Origin: Canariomyces notabilis
Lineage: Eukaryota; Ascomycota; Sordariomycetes; Sordariales; Chaetomiaceae
Direction: 5' to 3'
DNA: 64,000 bases
Assembly (NCBI RefSeq): GCF_033297395.1
Contig: NW_027041836.1
Location: 264,860 to 328,859, forward strand
The notes below the pieces were generated by a model. That model had not been told where the DNA came from and searched no databases. It was given only the letters and a program-made list of their open reading frames with translations. Both the position numbers and the translations under genes were made by a program. Shown piece after piece: positions 1 to 12,447 of the stretch. Position 1 is the stretch's first letter; each line of letters begins with the position of its first letter.

Positions 1-3000
1 AAATTTCCCCCACCATCTTTCCCTCGGTCCCCTGCTCGCCTCAGCAGCCAAGCCCAAGCAACCCACGCGATAAATTGCGCACTAAGGGGCCTCAAGAATT
101 TAAGCTTAAGCGGTGTTGGGGGCCGCGCCTATCCTTGGCTTGAGGTGATGCATCGCGTTGGTGGTGTGATACGGGCCTTCCATTAACCAGATGATGACAA
201 TCCGGATCCTGCTCAGGAGGTGGACCGGCCTGGATACTACATGGTAGCTGTACATTGAGAAATCAGACGAGGCACGAAGGATTTCCCTTCATTCGTTGGT
301 GGCGATATCGACGGATCGAGAATGGAAAGTGCGAAAGAGCGAGGCCTCGCATCTTGCTCACCCCCGTGCTTTCCCTAGGTAGTTACTCTGTTGGTGTGGT
401 AGTCTTGCACCCCCAAGCAACGTCTGCCAAGATGCTTGAGGATGTTGCTCCAATGAAAGCAGCAACGATACTGTAGTTCGCTGCAAAAGAGCGAGATGGC
501 TGAGTCCAGGCCCGCTTCGTTTTTCCCGTTGGACACGCATAACGTTACGGCGATGCAGAGGGACATGGTAGCCAGCCACAGATACCTTCCAAGTTCAGGT
601 TCTGCAAAGAGCCTGCAGCCTCGCGCCCCCGGCATGCCGCCCGTCGGAGACTTGTGGATTGGAACGCGACCCGACAGGCCGAGCACCCATGTGCCCGGTC
701 TGTTGGTGCAACGCATCTGGTGCCAAGGCCGGTGAGCCACCGCCTTCCCGGATGCTTTCATTCACCCTCGCGAGCCGTTTGCGATCGGCAGGAAACGGAG
801 TCTACAATAACCCTAAGTCCGAACCTGAGCCGCTGCGATGGATGGACAGAATGCCTTGTAAGTAATGAAGTTCAAGTAACTATTGTATGTTTCCCATACA
901 CGGCTCGTATGCATTGTACGTACAGTACATACCGTATCGTATAGGGCAGAACCTGGAAATGTGAAACTGTATTTTGCTTTCATCCTTTACACACCTACCA
1001 TCAACTACAGTAACCTTATTGGCAACCTTACTTCGTACCTGCTATGTACTCATGAGCTTCGTCAAGATTGTTGATGAATGTCTTGAGCTGGTCAGCAAGC
1101 CAAGGTCTTGGCCACAGCAATAGTGTAGCGAGGTGGGGTTGAATTGTGTGTTCCGCCGAACGGAGGGCTCTGTGGATGTCCCCTTTCAGGGCTTGCCGAG
1201 GGCGCCACAGCACACCTTTGCTGAGTTCTCCGTTTGTTCCCGCAACCTCGCACTCGACCTCGGGCGTCGACCTCGGTCTCGGTCTCGGCGCGATCTTTAG
1301 ACTTGCTGATTGCAGTTCCTGGCCGCCCTTGGTCACAATGTATTGTGCTCCGTACTGTAAGTGTCCCAGTTGTCGGACGGCTCGACAGATGGCTTCATGT
1401 CGGGAAGCGGCACAAATAAGGGGGGCTGGCTTTTCCTTACCTGTATGGATTATGTAGGTGCAACATGAGGGTTCTCATGCAAAATATAATCCACCTGCTG
1501 GTCCCCAGCATTGTGCAACACACATCCGGTGAATGCTGTTGACGCGCAGGTACGGTATAAGATACCTTACCTACCTTAACTTGCGAGGTTAACCGCGTGA
1601 TCGATTTGGGCTGTGCAACGTGCTACGTACCCGGCATCGGCGTTGTACGACGCTGATTCATCATTGATGGCCTTCTCCTGGCCTAGGCTCAAACAGAGCT
1701 GATAAACCGAGAATGGCGTCGCTAGGGGGTTCTTCAACCGAGGGCAGTCTCTGAAATGAAGGTACTGTACCATGTTATTTTCGCCTTGCCCTGGGCTGTT
1801 GGGGTTAACCTTAAACAGACGACGAGCTAAGGTCCGGGGCTAATAAGATGGTAGGAGTGATTACTTCGTACCATAAGCGATGACTGTATGCATGTATGCA
1901 CTTAACGTTATAAATACCTCAAGAAAGATCAGATCATTAGTACACTCCGGGCAGTTTCTCCTGGATTGTGTGTATTGTATCGATAGTATATCCCGAAGAC
2001 GGATAATTCTCTGAACGGTAACTGCAACAACCTATGTGGTGTCAAGAAACATGGTTGCATTCAGGTTGTTGGTTGGAGGGCGCCACGGTTGGCTGTTTAG
2101 CTCTTGTTGAGATGTGTAATCCATCCGGCCGTTCCGGTCGAACTACACTAGGCATGCTGGCTGGAATCTTGTTTCGGTCAAGTGCGTGCCTGTTATCCAA
2201 GCCCAAGTCCTGCCGCTTTTGGGATGACGACGGGATTAGAAAAACGCTTAAATCATGCTTAACCGGCAGAGTGTCTTGGCATCAGTCGATCTCACATCAG
2301 CCTGCAGTGTCCTCTCGCCGTGCTTTCCTCGTGTGACCTGAGAATAATTACAATGCTACAACAGTACGAGTGTATCCATACAGTATTTAACTTTGATTTC
2401 CAAGGTGACCTAAGACCGCCGCTGTTAGTCACACCTTCCTCTGCTCGCAAAGTCCAGGATAGTTATTGGATGTATGTACTGTAGGTATATAATGTTACAC
2501 TACATGGTGTACGAAGTACGGATACACTATCTTTAATGAACCAACCGGGCAGTCAAATCTGGCAGCTAGGTACTCAAGGTATACATAGGTATTGTCTAGC
2601 GCGGAGCCGTTGAAACGGCCTGTATTATGTGACATCGCAGCCTGCTACACATACGGAGTACTGGACCTCCTGCAAGATGTAGAAGCTGCCTTGGTATGTG
2701 AAAGCTCAAGTCTTCCAGAACATGGCAGAGGGCCGTACCCATCGCGGTAACGTCAGGTTAGTTACATATACACGTACATACATACACTGCGTCTCACTCG
2801 CCGCTTACAGCCATACGCACATACAGTACCTTTCCAGGCCATGATCGGCATTAAAAGGAAGAAATGGATTCTTTAACACCCAGGCAAACAGCGTCACATC
2901 GGCAGTTCGGAGGCTCGGAGCACTACTGAGTTGCCTTGGACACGTCTCGATGGCACTTTCGACCAGGCGGCTTGATGTTGCACTGGGTGCCCGACCTCAT

Positions 3001-6000
3001 TCGGGAAACCTCAACAGCTGTCGCCATAGGCAGGCCAACTCCAAACCTTACACTAGTACTGTATGGTGTACTCCATATCTAAGGTAATTACTGTATAACG
3101 TTAGCCACTGTAGGAAATTGGAGCTGTTTTGACTTATGTAGTAGCTTGTAAGCCATTGTGAATGCAAGAGAAGTCACCAGTCGGAGGTAGCGATAATGAC
3201 AGGTTTCGCATGTCTGAGCGCCGGCGAGTCATTGGACACACTAGTGGAAAAGAGGAATTGACTAGTGAACATGTTGGTGCGAGGAGCAGCATGGCGCTAC
3301 ATACAGTAGTTCTTGTCCTAGTAGGATTGTCATGATTACGCGAGACCGTCGGTGCGAAAGAGTTGTCTAAATCCGACACCGCGAAAGGTAATAACCTACC
3401 TTGCCGGGCTCGCCTACAATATAGGTTGGCGCTGTAGAGACATTATCTAGAAACACGTAAGGGATACTTTACTTCTGGCTCGCCGCAAACCTTAGAACGC
3501 ACTCGCAGCTCAGATCATCTCATCCAAGTGCACAATATCTAGGTTTTATATACCTATTAGCGAAGAGAAGGGATCGTTGCCTTCAACTCTGGCTCCAAAA
3601 TCCAGGTCGTAACAGATAGATCGCCTCGTCGCATGGCCCAGCACGCCTACCCAGAACTAACAAAAATTGAAAGACACGGAAATGGCAAATCCTTATGCGA
3701 AGTTCTTGTGATGCTAGTGAGTCACGAGGCGCCCGGTATGCTTGTCCCATAGCTGCCAAGTCAAGATTCGGTTGCATGGAACGACGGGAAAAGCCACAAA
3801 GATGCAAATCCGCGCTAGCGCGCCCGACATGGCGCCGTGAAATAAGCTTGAAATTCTATTAGACATGGTGTACCTCCGTAATTTCCATCACAATCCCGGC
3901 GGCCCCCAACCTGCCAAGGCCAAGCTTTTGGACCCCTCTCTCTGGTATTCGGAGCTAGTGAACTGTACGGAGCGTATCGTAAAGAGCCCAGTCATCTTCT
4001 ATCTTTCTGTCTGGCTCCCGTCGTGGGGCTGGGAACGGAACAACTTTTTAGTCTTGCCCAAGTTGTGACCGTTTGCCGGCTCGGCGGACAGCTTCCTTTG
4101 CAGGGGACAACTAACGTTGACGCTACTTCGTACACCTAACCTTACTTTGTGCAACGGGAAGAAAAGAGGTGTGGGAAGGTATCCATGGCTGTGGCCTCGT
4201 GTCGGACTACACTAATAATAAGCGTACATACAATCCACTAGTGTATTAGACACGGTCTGTACGTGTAATGTACTGTGTAGTGAGCCACCATCTTCAAATC
4301 AGCTTCTCAAGGGCGCTCTTACCGCCTTGCCTGCAGCCTATCCAACCTCGGAGCAGTTGCATGGGAACGGCCCCGACGATAACTAGTGTATTCCATTGAT
4401 AAGCTTACGACAGCTGGTGGAGCCGCAAGATGGCAGTTATTGCCGCTTTTGTCGTTTTCCAACCGCTTGGCTCCTGCCTGCTCCACTTCATGGCTGCCTT
4501 GGCCTTCTTGGTCCTTGTGGTCGCCTCGGCTGGGAGGAGTGGAAGCACATCAGAGGCTCGGTAATAATTCCATCCTGTCTGTTGGTTTCGATATCCGTTG
4601 CCAACACTCATCCCAACACTCGTTGCCACCAACTTGGCCTGGGAGACCAATCTTTACTAATCCAGCGTTAGCAGCAGATCCTTTAATAACCTAACCTGAT
4701 AAGGTACTTCGTACCGAGGCGCTGAAACTGGGTAAGTTTACGCGTAACGTCGTTTCAGCGTGTTTCCCGAGAAAGGAGACAGCTCCACAACTTAGAAACC
4801 TTCTAGCAACCCCGTCGTCACAATTGTTCGACTGCTCAGCCAACGACATCCAACAGACGATACCACTGGACCCGTCTCATCTCGTCTGGATTGTTGGTGG
4901 TACGACGGGCTTGCGAAAGCTCCAACTTTGCGAAGAACCTAGCGTCTCAGCCTTCCAACAATGCCTGGTATTGCAGCGTATCGGACTGTATTCCTTTGAG
5001 AGGTCTTCGGTCTTCAACACGTAAGGTATGTATTGATGCACCTTCGTATTCAATACTCCGTACTACACGGAGTAAGCCATTCCAATGTGGCACCTTTCGG
5101 TAATTACGACTCGCAACAGACTCCCACATTCCGATAAATCGTTGCGCGGCATCGTCATCGACCCGTACGAGTCCCCACTCTTGCTAACTGCAGCCCCCAT
5201 TGACAGACTATTACGGTAGCTTTTCGATGTTGCTCTAACGTCTGGACATTATTTTATATGTTAGTACTCTTCGGGCGTGCCAAAGCCTCGCACACGGCCA
5301 ACCTAAAATGTCAAAAGTTTAAAACTCTCTCACTCAGCACTACACAACAGCACGACACTGGCAGACTCTTAAACCTTGTTGCACCTTACTGAGCTTCCAC
5401 GGCATCACAAACTGATACCTCACCTGTACTGCCAAAACTACCGCCTGAGCCTCGCCGGCCTCGATCCCTTCGCGCGTCAATCATCTCTTGGAAATTAGAC
5501 TTGCTCACATCTTGCTAGGCGCCCGAATTCTCTCCGGTATGTACCATACAATATGGGTTCCCTCTTCTGCCCTGTCCCTGGCTCATCCCATTCCGTCTTT
5601 GCCTTCTGTCGGCCGCATGACAGCCTGGTGCCACAATGGTTTTTGGGCCGTGATGCTTGCGGCCAGTGTCAGGAACTGTCACAGACCTCCAAGCGGAGCT
5701 GCATCGGGTACGAGGGCAAGCCGTCAGTCACCAATTCGGAACTGGGTCTTCGGTGAAGTAAGGAAACGTGGCTCAGCCTTGCTCTACACTGTTCGATCGA
5801 GTGGCGGATGGACTTCCGGGTCCGTCAACGCTATGCTCTTCCTTGACAGGAAGGGAAGGACGGTGCTGCGCCGGTCTGCTCCGCAATATCCGAGCTGTGA
5901 CCCTGCACGTCTCGTGAGCACTAGCATGTCCTGAAAAAGAGTCGAATACCGCCTCGGCATTTTACTGTACGCCGGGCCTCGGGTCTGCGCAAGAACCTGC

Positions 6001-6439
6001 CATTTACAGACATGTCCCCTGGGACATGTTAACCCGAGTGCACTCTTTCCATCGACAGTGGGCCACTCCACTCACTCCCTGTTAAGACACTAAGCCTTCC
6101 CACGTTTTGCTCCTAGGCCAATATTCCCATGTCACCATGGGTCCGCCTTGAGCTTCGTGCATGTGTCTCGTTTGCTTGCCTCCTTGCTTCCCGCAAAAGA
6201 CCTGGTTTTAACTTTGGCCACAGACAACACGCGCTTGGACGAGTGACGGCAAAGAATTCCACACCATCTTTTCCCCAAGTTATAATCGCCTTACCACCCG
6301 AGCCCTCACAACTGCCCTTGTATGGTGGGTAAGGGTTAGCAGCCGAGGAAGGAAAGGGAGGTACGCTGAGCAGCTACTCCAAAAAGCGGATAACTGGCGC
6401 TTAACGACGGGCACTGCCTTCTATGTCTACGGATTCAGA
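1..6439. other. Gene-poor region upstream of the WOPR regulator
   Basis: No open frame here resembles a known protein, and the longest (about 148 codons near 5488-5934) looks like chance. The DNA is rich in short GTAC/TAC-containing words, including five copies of the 9-mer TACTTCGTA or its complement (1029, 1862, 2510, 4124, 4705) and one each of TACGGAGTA (2652) and TACTCCGTA (5054). The last 1-2 kb before 6440 is likely the promoter and leader of the downstream regulator, since WOPR regulators often have long upstream regions. I see no tRNA, rRNA or transposase. Confidence 0.6.
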
Positions 6440-7924
6440 ATGTTAGAGACATACTACGGCTGCGTGCGGACTCCTGTGGACGCCATCAAGCTGTTTGAGG
6501 CGTGCAGGATAGGTCTCCTTCCGCGGGTCCAGAGAAGGCTGTCGGAGAAAGAGCGGCAAGCGATCCGGTCGGGTTCCGTCTTTGTGTGGGATGAACGGGA
6601 AGCGGGCATGCGGCGGTGGACAGACGGTAAGTCATGGAGCGCCAGCCGTGTGTCTGGGAGCTTCTTGACCTATCGGGAAATGGAGGGCAAGAGGGGGAAC
6701 GCCTTTGGGACTAGAAGGAATGCGGGCAAGACGCCGGATTCTGGCCGCGGTAGCGACGAGGACCACGATGATGGAGAGCCGGACGGGTATAGGTACAAGG
6801 CCGACGGACTCATGAAGCAGTCGTTTAGCATTACGACATCGGCAGGGGAGCATCTCCATCTGATATCGTACTACGCCAGGGGTCAGCACAACCTGCCGCA
6901 GCCGAGTACCGATCCGCATCTCAAAAACATCATCCCTCCAAAGGGCATGTATCCAGAATCGAGCCTAAGCGACACTCACGTCCCGGCCATGACAAGGACG
7001 CCAATGCAGCAACAGCCCTATCTACCACATCACCACGCAACCCCTCACCCACCTTATCCGCCTCAGTACTCGCCGGTGGGCTACGCATGGCCCCCGTCTC
7101 CAATTTCAACACCTCCGTACAGCCATCCTCACTACTCGTACCCCCAGGGTCCTGCACCGTTGCCGCCGTCGCACCCATATCCTCCACCCCCGCACGCCTA
7201 CCAACACGGTCCACCAAATCCAGCGTACGATCGAGCCCCCCTTTCGCTACCACCTCCGCAGATGTCAGCGCCGGTTCCCACAAAACCAGTAATGCCATAC
7301 CCACAGCAACTTCCACATCCTCCAAGGGCTCAACCTTACGCTGGCCATGGAGCACCGGAACCTTCGGTTCTGGATTCCCCGCGGTCGCAGCAATTGCAAG
7401 CCCAGGCTCGGGAAGCCGTCATGATGGATCCGCGGGTGTCGGATGCCGGGACGCGGAGTCCTCCACCAGGACTGCTCCCTCCTCCAGGTAGCCAACCACA
7501 TCACCATCATCATCACTACCTCCAACACGAGCAGCAGCAGCAACAACAACAACAACTCAACGGAGCGTCGCCCAATACCATAGCGACAAGCCCCTATACC
7601 GCCCACCCAAGAGCACCGTCAGCTTCTCCGCCGCGGAGCGCTTCATCAGACGCGAAGAACGGCGGGGCGGCCATGCCCCTGTCACGGATGCTTCTGCACC
7701 CAGACGATACTGCTACGTCTAGTACTGGCGCGGGCAGCGGCAACGGCTCGGAGCCGGGCAGCGCTACAACGGCCACGGCCCCCACCATTGCGGGCAGTAT
7801 CAGCCCCACCGGCTCCCCCAGGGGGTCACAGCCGGCTGACGTGGCTGCGTCGGCCCAGGGCATTGCCGCCGGGGTGGACGCAGCTAGGGCGATTGGCATG
7901 TTGAATAAAAATTTCTATTGTTAA
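6440..7924 (+). CDS. pac2: Gti1/Pac2-family WOPR-domain transcriptional regulator (Pac2-like)
   Basis: A 494-residue single-exon protein starting at the ATG at 6440. Residues 1 to about 85 (LETYYGCVRTP, KLFEACRIGLLPR, VFVWDEREAGMRRWTDGKSW, FLTYREMEGKR) form the first half of the WOPR DNA-binding fold. A second conserved block around residues 115-150 (MKQSFSITTSAGEHLHLISYY) completes it. The Pac2 branch is indicated by the METYxGxVRTP-like start and LLPRVQRRLSEKERQ; the Ryp1/Wor1/Sge1 branch starts differently. The RWTDG threonine is the site conserved as a protein-kinase-A target in this family. The rest is disordered: Pro/Tyr-rich, a His run and a Gln run near 7500-7555, then Ser/Thr/Gly-rich, ending IGMLNKNFYC. 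Family members are nuclear and control morphology, mating or virulence; Pac2 in fission yeast represses sexual onset. The role here is inferred from family. Confidence 0.93.
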   Translation: MLETYYGCVRTPVDAIKLFEACRIGLLPRVQRRLSEKERQAIRSGSVFVWDEREAGMRRWTDGKSWSASRVSGSFLTYREMEGKRGNAFGTRRNAGKTPDSGRGSDEDHDDGEPDGYRYKADGLMKQSFSITTSAGEHLHLISYYARGQHNLPQPSTDPHLKNIIPPKGMYPESSLSDTHVPAMTRTPMQQQPYLPHHHATPHPPYPPQYSPVGYAWPPSPISTPPYSHPHYSYPQGPAPLPPSHPYPPPPHAYQHGPPNPAYDRAPLSLPPPQMSAPVPTKPVMPYPQQLPHPPRAQPYAGHGAPEPSVLDSPRSQQLQAQAREAVMMDPRVSDAGTRSPPPGLLPPPGSQPHHHHHHYLQHEQQQQQQQQLNGASPNTIATSPYTAHPRAPSASPPRSASSDAKNGGAAMPLSRMLLHPDDTATSSTGAGSGNGSEPGSATTATAPTIAGSISPTGSPRGSQPADVAASAQGIAAGVDAARAIGMLNKNFYC

Positions 7925-8052
7925 GGATGGGAAGGTCATTCTTACAGCCGTTGTCTCTTATGCTTTCGGTCTGTTACGTTTGACATTGATACACCTGGTA
8001 GGAGGACTGGAGGAGATTTCATTCACCGCCTTAGTTCACGTGCATGGTGCAT

Positions 8053-10000
8053 TTACAACAGGACTGGACTGGATGAGCGGATCAGGCGCTTCGGGATTAT
8101 TGTTGCGAGGTTAGCTGAACTTGAACTGGCACTGAATGGGAAAAATGGGAATGTTTGAAATGGCGTCATGTAGCTATCCTCGTTGTCTTCATCAGCATCA
8201 TCATCGCCATCCTTGCCGGTATCCGAGATTCCCCTTGGTTTCGCTAGCTCAATCGATTTGACAGCGGCTGTCACGGCGGTCAAGGAGTCTGGGGTAAGAG
8301 GGAGTGGCACGGGAATACCATAACAAATATGATATCCTGACTAAGGAATCCAGACGTCTCATTCAGTTCATATATAATCTCGATCGCTGGATAACCTAAC
8401 ATTGACGGTAGGCCTCAACACCAGAGAGCATCTGAAAGCGCAGGCTACCATCGCCCGGTATAGGACGGCAACTAGGCGTCATCCCGTCCTCGTGTATCTG
8501 CGTTGGTGCCTCGCCGCTTTGTCAACACAGCTGCTCAAATCCCTTTCTCCGTCGTGAACCTACCAAGGAGAGGGGTGTCTATGACAGTGCGGTCAGAACC
8601 TTGACTTTCCATTTCCACAAAACGAAGGTGACAAGATTGACAACGTGCTACCAACACTATAGCTCATCACGGTGCTTAGCTGGGCTTCAGCATGCTGTTA
8701 TTGATGCCCCTTCACTTGCGCCAAAGTTCATGTCAAGGTGGACGGTATTAATGGTAGTATTGTGAATGACCCTCCCTCTCCCGGGTAGCGAGTTATGACA
8801 TTGCTCGGCTTACTTTGACTTGCCAACCGGGATGGTAGCCTGCCCAGGCTGGTAGGAAAAGGTGAGGCTGTGACTGTCAGGGAGACAATCGATTCATTTG
8901 GTGTATCGCTAAAGCCTCGGACGAACTGCTCAATCATATCCCTATGTTTGCAGACCTCGACATTGAGGTGAGCCTTCAATCTCGGGTTTTAATGTGTGCT
9001 GAATCTGATATGGCTACTTATCCCAGGCTTCTGTGAGAGTGCCGGCTACCGTGCGTTGCGAGGATGGGGTATCGTTAACGGACAACTGGGATTGTTGCAG
9101 GGCCGAATCAGGACCGTGTGTAACGACCCCGTTGACAATGCTTCAGTTGCCCGCTGGAGACCTCGGGATTGAGGCAGGATGGTGGCTGGTTGAATCCTCC
9201 GTCTGGCTGATGCTGATCGCAAGAACGAGACCCGTGTTGAACGGAGTACCATCACGACAGCTAACAGACCACTATGAAAATAAGGAGAGATTGAATGACA
9301 TTGACTCTTCAGGGGGGAAATAGTCCGGAGTTCGTGTTAAGATTGGGAGTAGGAGGATGGCGGTGTATAAATCCCTGCTCTATCGACAGGTGTCGCCGCC
9401 CGTGTTATCCAACCCGCACCGAACCCATCGCAAGGCGAGCATCGTTGGCCTTACCAAGCCATATTCTGAAGCTTCTGGTAAGCAACCAGCGGCAGTGGCA
9501 TCAACATTTGGCCGCAAGGAGAACCCGATGCACATGAATTTGTGTTTTGTTTCATGTTCAAGGGGTTGGCCAATCCCGCGTGGAAGGGTGGCCGACGGGC
9601 AGATCGACACGACATCGACTCTGCTGACGCAGAGGTCGGCGCCTGAACTCCGCACTTGAAGAATTGAAGCGCGAATTAAAAAACCATGGACAAAGTTTAT
9701 GATGCGATGAATGGATTTTTCAATGACAGAACCTCTTGAAAATAGCAGAGTGTGCTGGTGGCGAGGATGAAAGCTGCGACTGGTTTGAATGCGGATAGCT
9801 TCAAGCGCTGCGTGCTTGGCTTTTCCCGGCATCAGCAGTGACTTTGACTACGGGCACGAATACCACGGCAACGGCACAAGGAATGAGAAGACTAAGAACA
9901 TGGAAGGAAGGCCTCGAAAGAGCCGATTCGACTCATATACAATGAGGCAGCGAAGCAGGGGTTGGTGGCATGCTATATCGAATGCGCCGAGGGGGTCCAT
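8053..10000 (-). pseudogene. Possible degraded or unmodelled multi-exon gene, product unknown
   Basis: Reading the minus strand downward, several stretches look translated but do not join into one clean frame. One starts at an ATG at about 9995 (MDPLGAFDIACHQP). One at about 9660-9454 ends in MPLPLVAYQKLQNMAW with a good GTAAGG donor. One at about 9274-9022 (DGTPFNTGLVLAIS, HGPDSALQQSQLSVNDTP) has a strong TTTTCATAG acceptor but an in-frame TGA at 9143-9145. One at about 8973-8813 (VEVCKHRDMIEQFVRGFSD) is followed by a frame change (VHLDMNFGASEGAS). The last runs from about 8517 to the stop at 8053, joined by a pyrimidine-rich CCCCAG acceptor near 8295. The stop and frame changes fit a decaying gene, or one whose introns I have not placed. 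I recognise no family. Confidence 0.25.
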
Positions 10001-11151
10001 GTCAAGTCATCGGCCGCGAGATGCGGCAACGCGTCGAGAAACACACACTCGATGACGACTCGGGCTCCCCAAGACCACAAGCCGTCATCAGATCCGGTAA
10101 CCCCAGTTCTGGGCCGAAAAATGGGCAAAAAATTGGACAAAGAAGCCAAGCATCGGATGCAGCTATCAGCGAACACAAGGGAGGGCCTAAGAAACGAGAG
10201 AAGCAGAGGGAGCGAGCCGAGTCGAGCAAGAAGGGGGATCGGGGGAAGGTCGAGATCAGTGTGCAAAGAGCTCGCGCTACGATGGGCGGGGTGCATGATT
10301 GACAACGAGAGGTACAAAGTGGATGACTTGTGGTTGGGCAGGCCAATCAGAAAAATGATGCGCTGCGAGCTTTTTGTTGTTCCTGATTTAAAACTGGCCG
10401 AGAAGGGGAAAGCGCGGGACCATAGGAGTGGCAAGTGATCCAAGACATCCATGGATGGGAAGGCACGCAGCAAAGCTCTGACCCATCCAGATTGCGTTTC
10501 CAAACGAAATCCCAGCTTTCGTTCTCTGCCCCAGACGCCACGGCACAGTCACCTGGTCTGGGTCAGGATGATCTTTACTTTTATTAAGCAACGTGATGGC
10601 GGCGGCATAGAAGTAGATAATGAGCAAGTATGTACGGATATGGTCCTAAGATGTTTTTCGCGAGCAGTGTTTGGAGCCTCTGCCTCTCACCTTACGCTGT
10701 GGACTACTGAGAGAAACGCGCAAGCCGGGCATCCAGCAGGGACCAGGTGTTGATGTTGGGTTGTCTGCGGCTTTACGTGTAGTTGGGTAGAATGAAAATG
10801 AATCGTGGACAATCGAGATAATCAGGCAGGATACTAGGTGTGAGGGAGCTGAGGTGAGTTGGGCTGAGTGGAAAAGCTGCCAGAGCTTCCCCGCCTCGAG
10901 CACCAGGCAGTGTTGTCATGCCACGACAAAGCTTCCATGGCATCTGGGAGGGAGCACTTCAGGCCTTTTTAAAAGATTCCAGATTGTCGGTTCCCGAGCA
11001 TTGGTCTTTTTGATAGGAAGTGGAGGCACGGGCCAGCCCATCTCCTGGCAAGGGCTCTGGAAAATAACGTTAGGTTGCAGCTGTGTTTTGTGTGCCCCCG
11101 GAGGCGCAATCAGCACAATCACTCACACTTGGGCGAGGCGCCCCGCTCCCA

Positions 11152-11158
11152 TATATAA
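11152..11158 (+). promoter_or_regulatory. TATA box of histone H1
   Basis: TATATAA about 190 bp upstream of the H1 start codon, followed by a pyrimidine-rich stretch (about 11185-11220) of the kind where fungal transcription starts. It fits a strongly expressed gene. The match is a motif only; no start-site data are available. Confidence 0.5.
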
Positions 11159-11345
11159 ACACCAGGGCTCCCCCCCGAGCGCGACTGCCCACCCACCATC
11201 CTCTCCCCGGCTTCTCTCCGTACTGAACTTGCGATCGAACTTCTAGATCTCTGTCCATACTCGCATCAAAACCAGATTATTATCTGATTTCGCCCTTGCA
11301 CAAAAGAAGCCGTCGATTTACCCGATCACTTACACGTCAATCGCG

Positions 11346-12447
11346 ATGCCTCCCAAGAAGACCGAGACCAAGACTGAGGGTGCTCCTCCGATGAAGTCTG
11401 CGGCCCCTCATCCTTCGTATCAGGTGCGCAACCACGCTGCCGGGACCTTGATTTGCTTTTTTCTGTGTCTAACGAGTAACAGGATATGATCACGGATGCT
11501 ATCATCGCGGTATTACACCCCGCTCCTTTTCTTGCGGCGCATCTGGGATTGAGCGTGCGGTCGGCAACTCACACGAGGCGCGCGCAATCGTGATGCTGTT
11601 GCCACGCATCCCATTGCTTTTTTTTTTCCACCCTGTCATCCATCAGTCTGAGTTTCACTGACAAGTCTCCCCAAATGTAGCTCAAGGACCGTAACGGTTC
11701 GAGGTAAGACCTTTTATTACGTCTAGTCGCGTTTTCACCTGAATTCCCTGTGTCGCGCACGACGCCGCATCTACCACCGCGAAACACCGTCTGTCGCTTC
11801 CAACCAGTCATGTTGCTAACACATTCAATAGCCGACAACGTCTCAAGGGGTATGTGAGAGCAAACAACAACATCAAGGTTAGCGACAACATGTTCGACTC
11901 CCTCTTCAATAAGGCATTGAGGGTGGGCGTAGAGAAGGGTGTCTTCGAGCAGCCAAAGGGTATGGAGCTCTGGTATCTTCTCGTTTAGCTCGTTCTGACT
12001 CGCGACGCAGGCCCCTCCGGTGGCACCAAGCTGGCCAAGAAGACTGCTAAGCCCGCTGCTCCTAAGAAGGCGGCGGCGCCTAAGAAGGAAACGGCTGCCA
12101 AGGGTGAGGCTAAGGAGAAGAAGCCTGCTGCCAAGAAGGCTGCTCCCAAGAAGGAGGCTGCCCCCAAGGAGCCAAAGGAGCCCAAGGAGAAGAAGCCCGC
12201 TGCCCCTAAGAAGGCTGCTGCCCCTAAGAAGGCGGCACCCAAGAAGGCCGCCGCTCCGAAGAAGGCAGATGCTGTGGTCGACAAACCCACCGTTCTGTCC
12301 CAGACCAAGTCGGGTCGTGTCACGAAGACCGCAGCCAAGCCAGCAGCTCCCAAGAAGGCTGCACCCAAGAAGGCCGCAGCTCCCAAGAAGGAGAAGACAC
12401 CCAAGAAGACCGAGAAGGCTGAGAAGGCCGAAGCGGCCTCGGCATAA
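11346..12447 (+). CDS. Linker histone H1
   Basis: Five exons: 11346-11423, 11483-11509, 11681-11703, 11832-11959, 12011-12447. Joined, they encode about 230 residues. The N-terminus is a Lys/Thr tail (MPPKKTETKTEG). Exons 1-4 build the H15 globular winged helix: PHPSYQDMITDAI, LKDRNGSSRQRLKGYV, NMFDSLFNKALRVGVEKG, ending in the PSGGTKLAK signature. Exon 5 is a long Lys/Ala/Pro tail of repeated PKKAA-type units, typical of H1. The product binds linker DNA at the nucleosome entry/exit and compacts chromatin. All junctions are GT-AG and restore the family sequence without gaps. Exons 2 and 3 are only 27 and 23 nt, so automatic annotation may miss them and call the exon 5 tail alone. A TATA box lies at 11152. 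Confidence 0.93.

Larger units (their letters stand above)
7925..11345. other. Intergenic region between pac2 and histone H1
   Basis: About 3.4 kb with no gene I can define confidently. The minus strand between about 8053 and 10000 carries several segments with clear coding-like third-position bias, listed separately as a possible degraded or unmodelled gene. The minus-strand DNA at about 10150-10270 is pyrimidine-rich, as seen in fungal leaders. The last few hundred bases before 11346 are the histone H1 promoter and leader. Confidence 0.5.

Noticed and set aside
9973..10503. 176-codon minus-strand frame
   Set aside because: Overlaps pyrimidine-rich DNA that looks like a promoter/leader; Leu/Ser/Pro content follows from the base composition.
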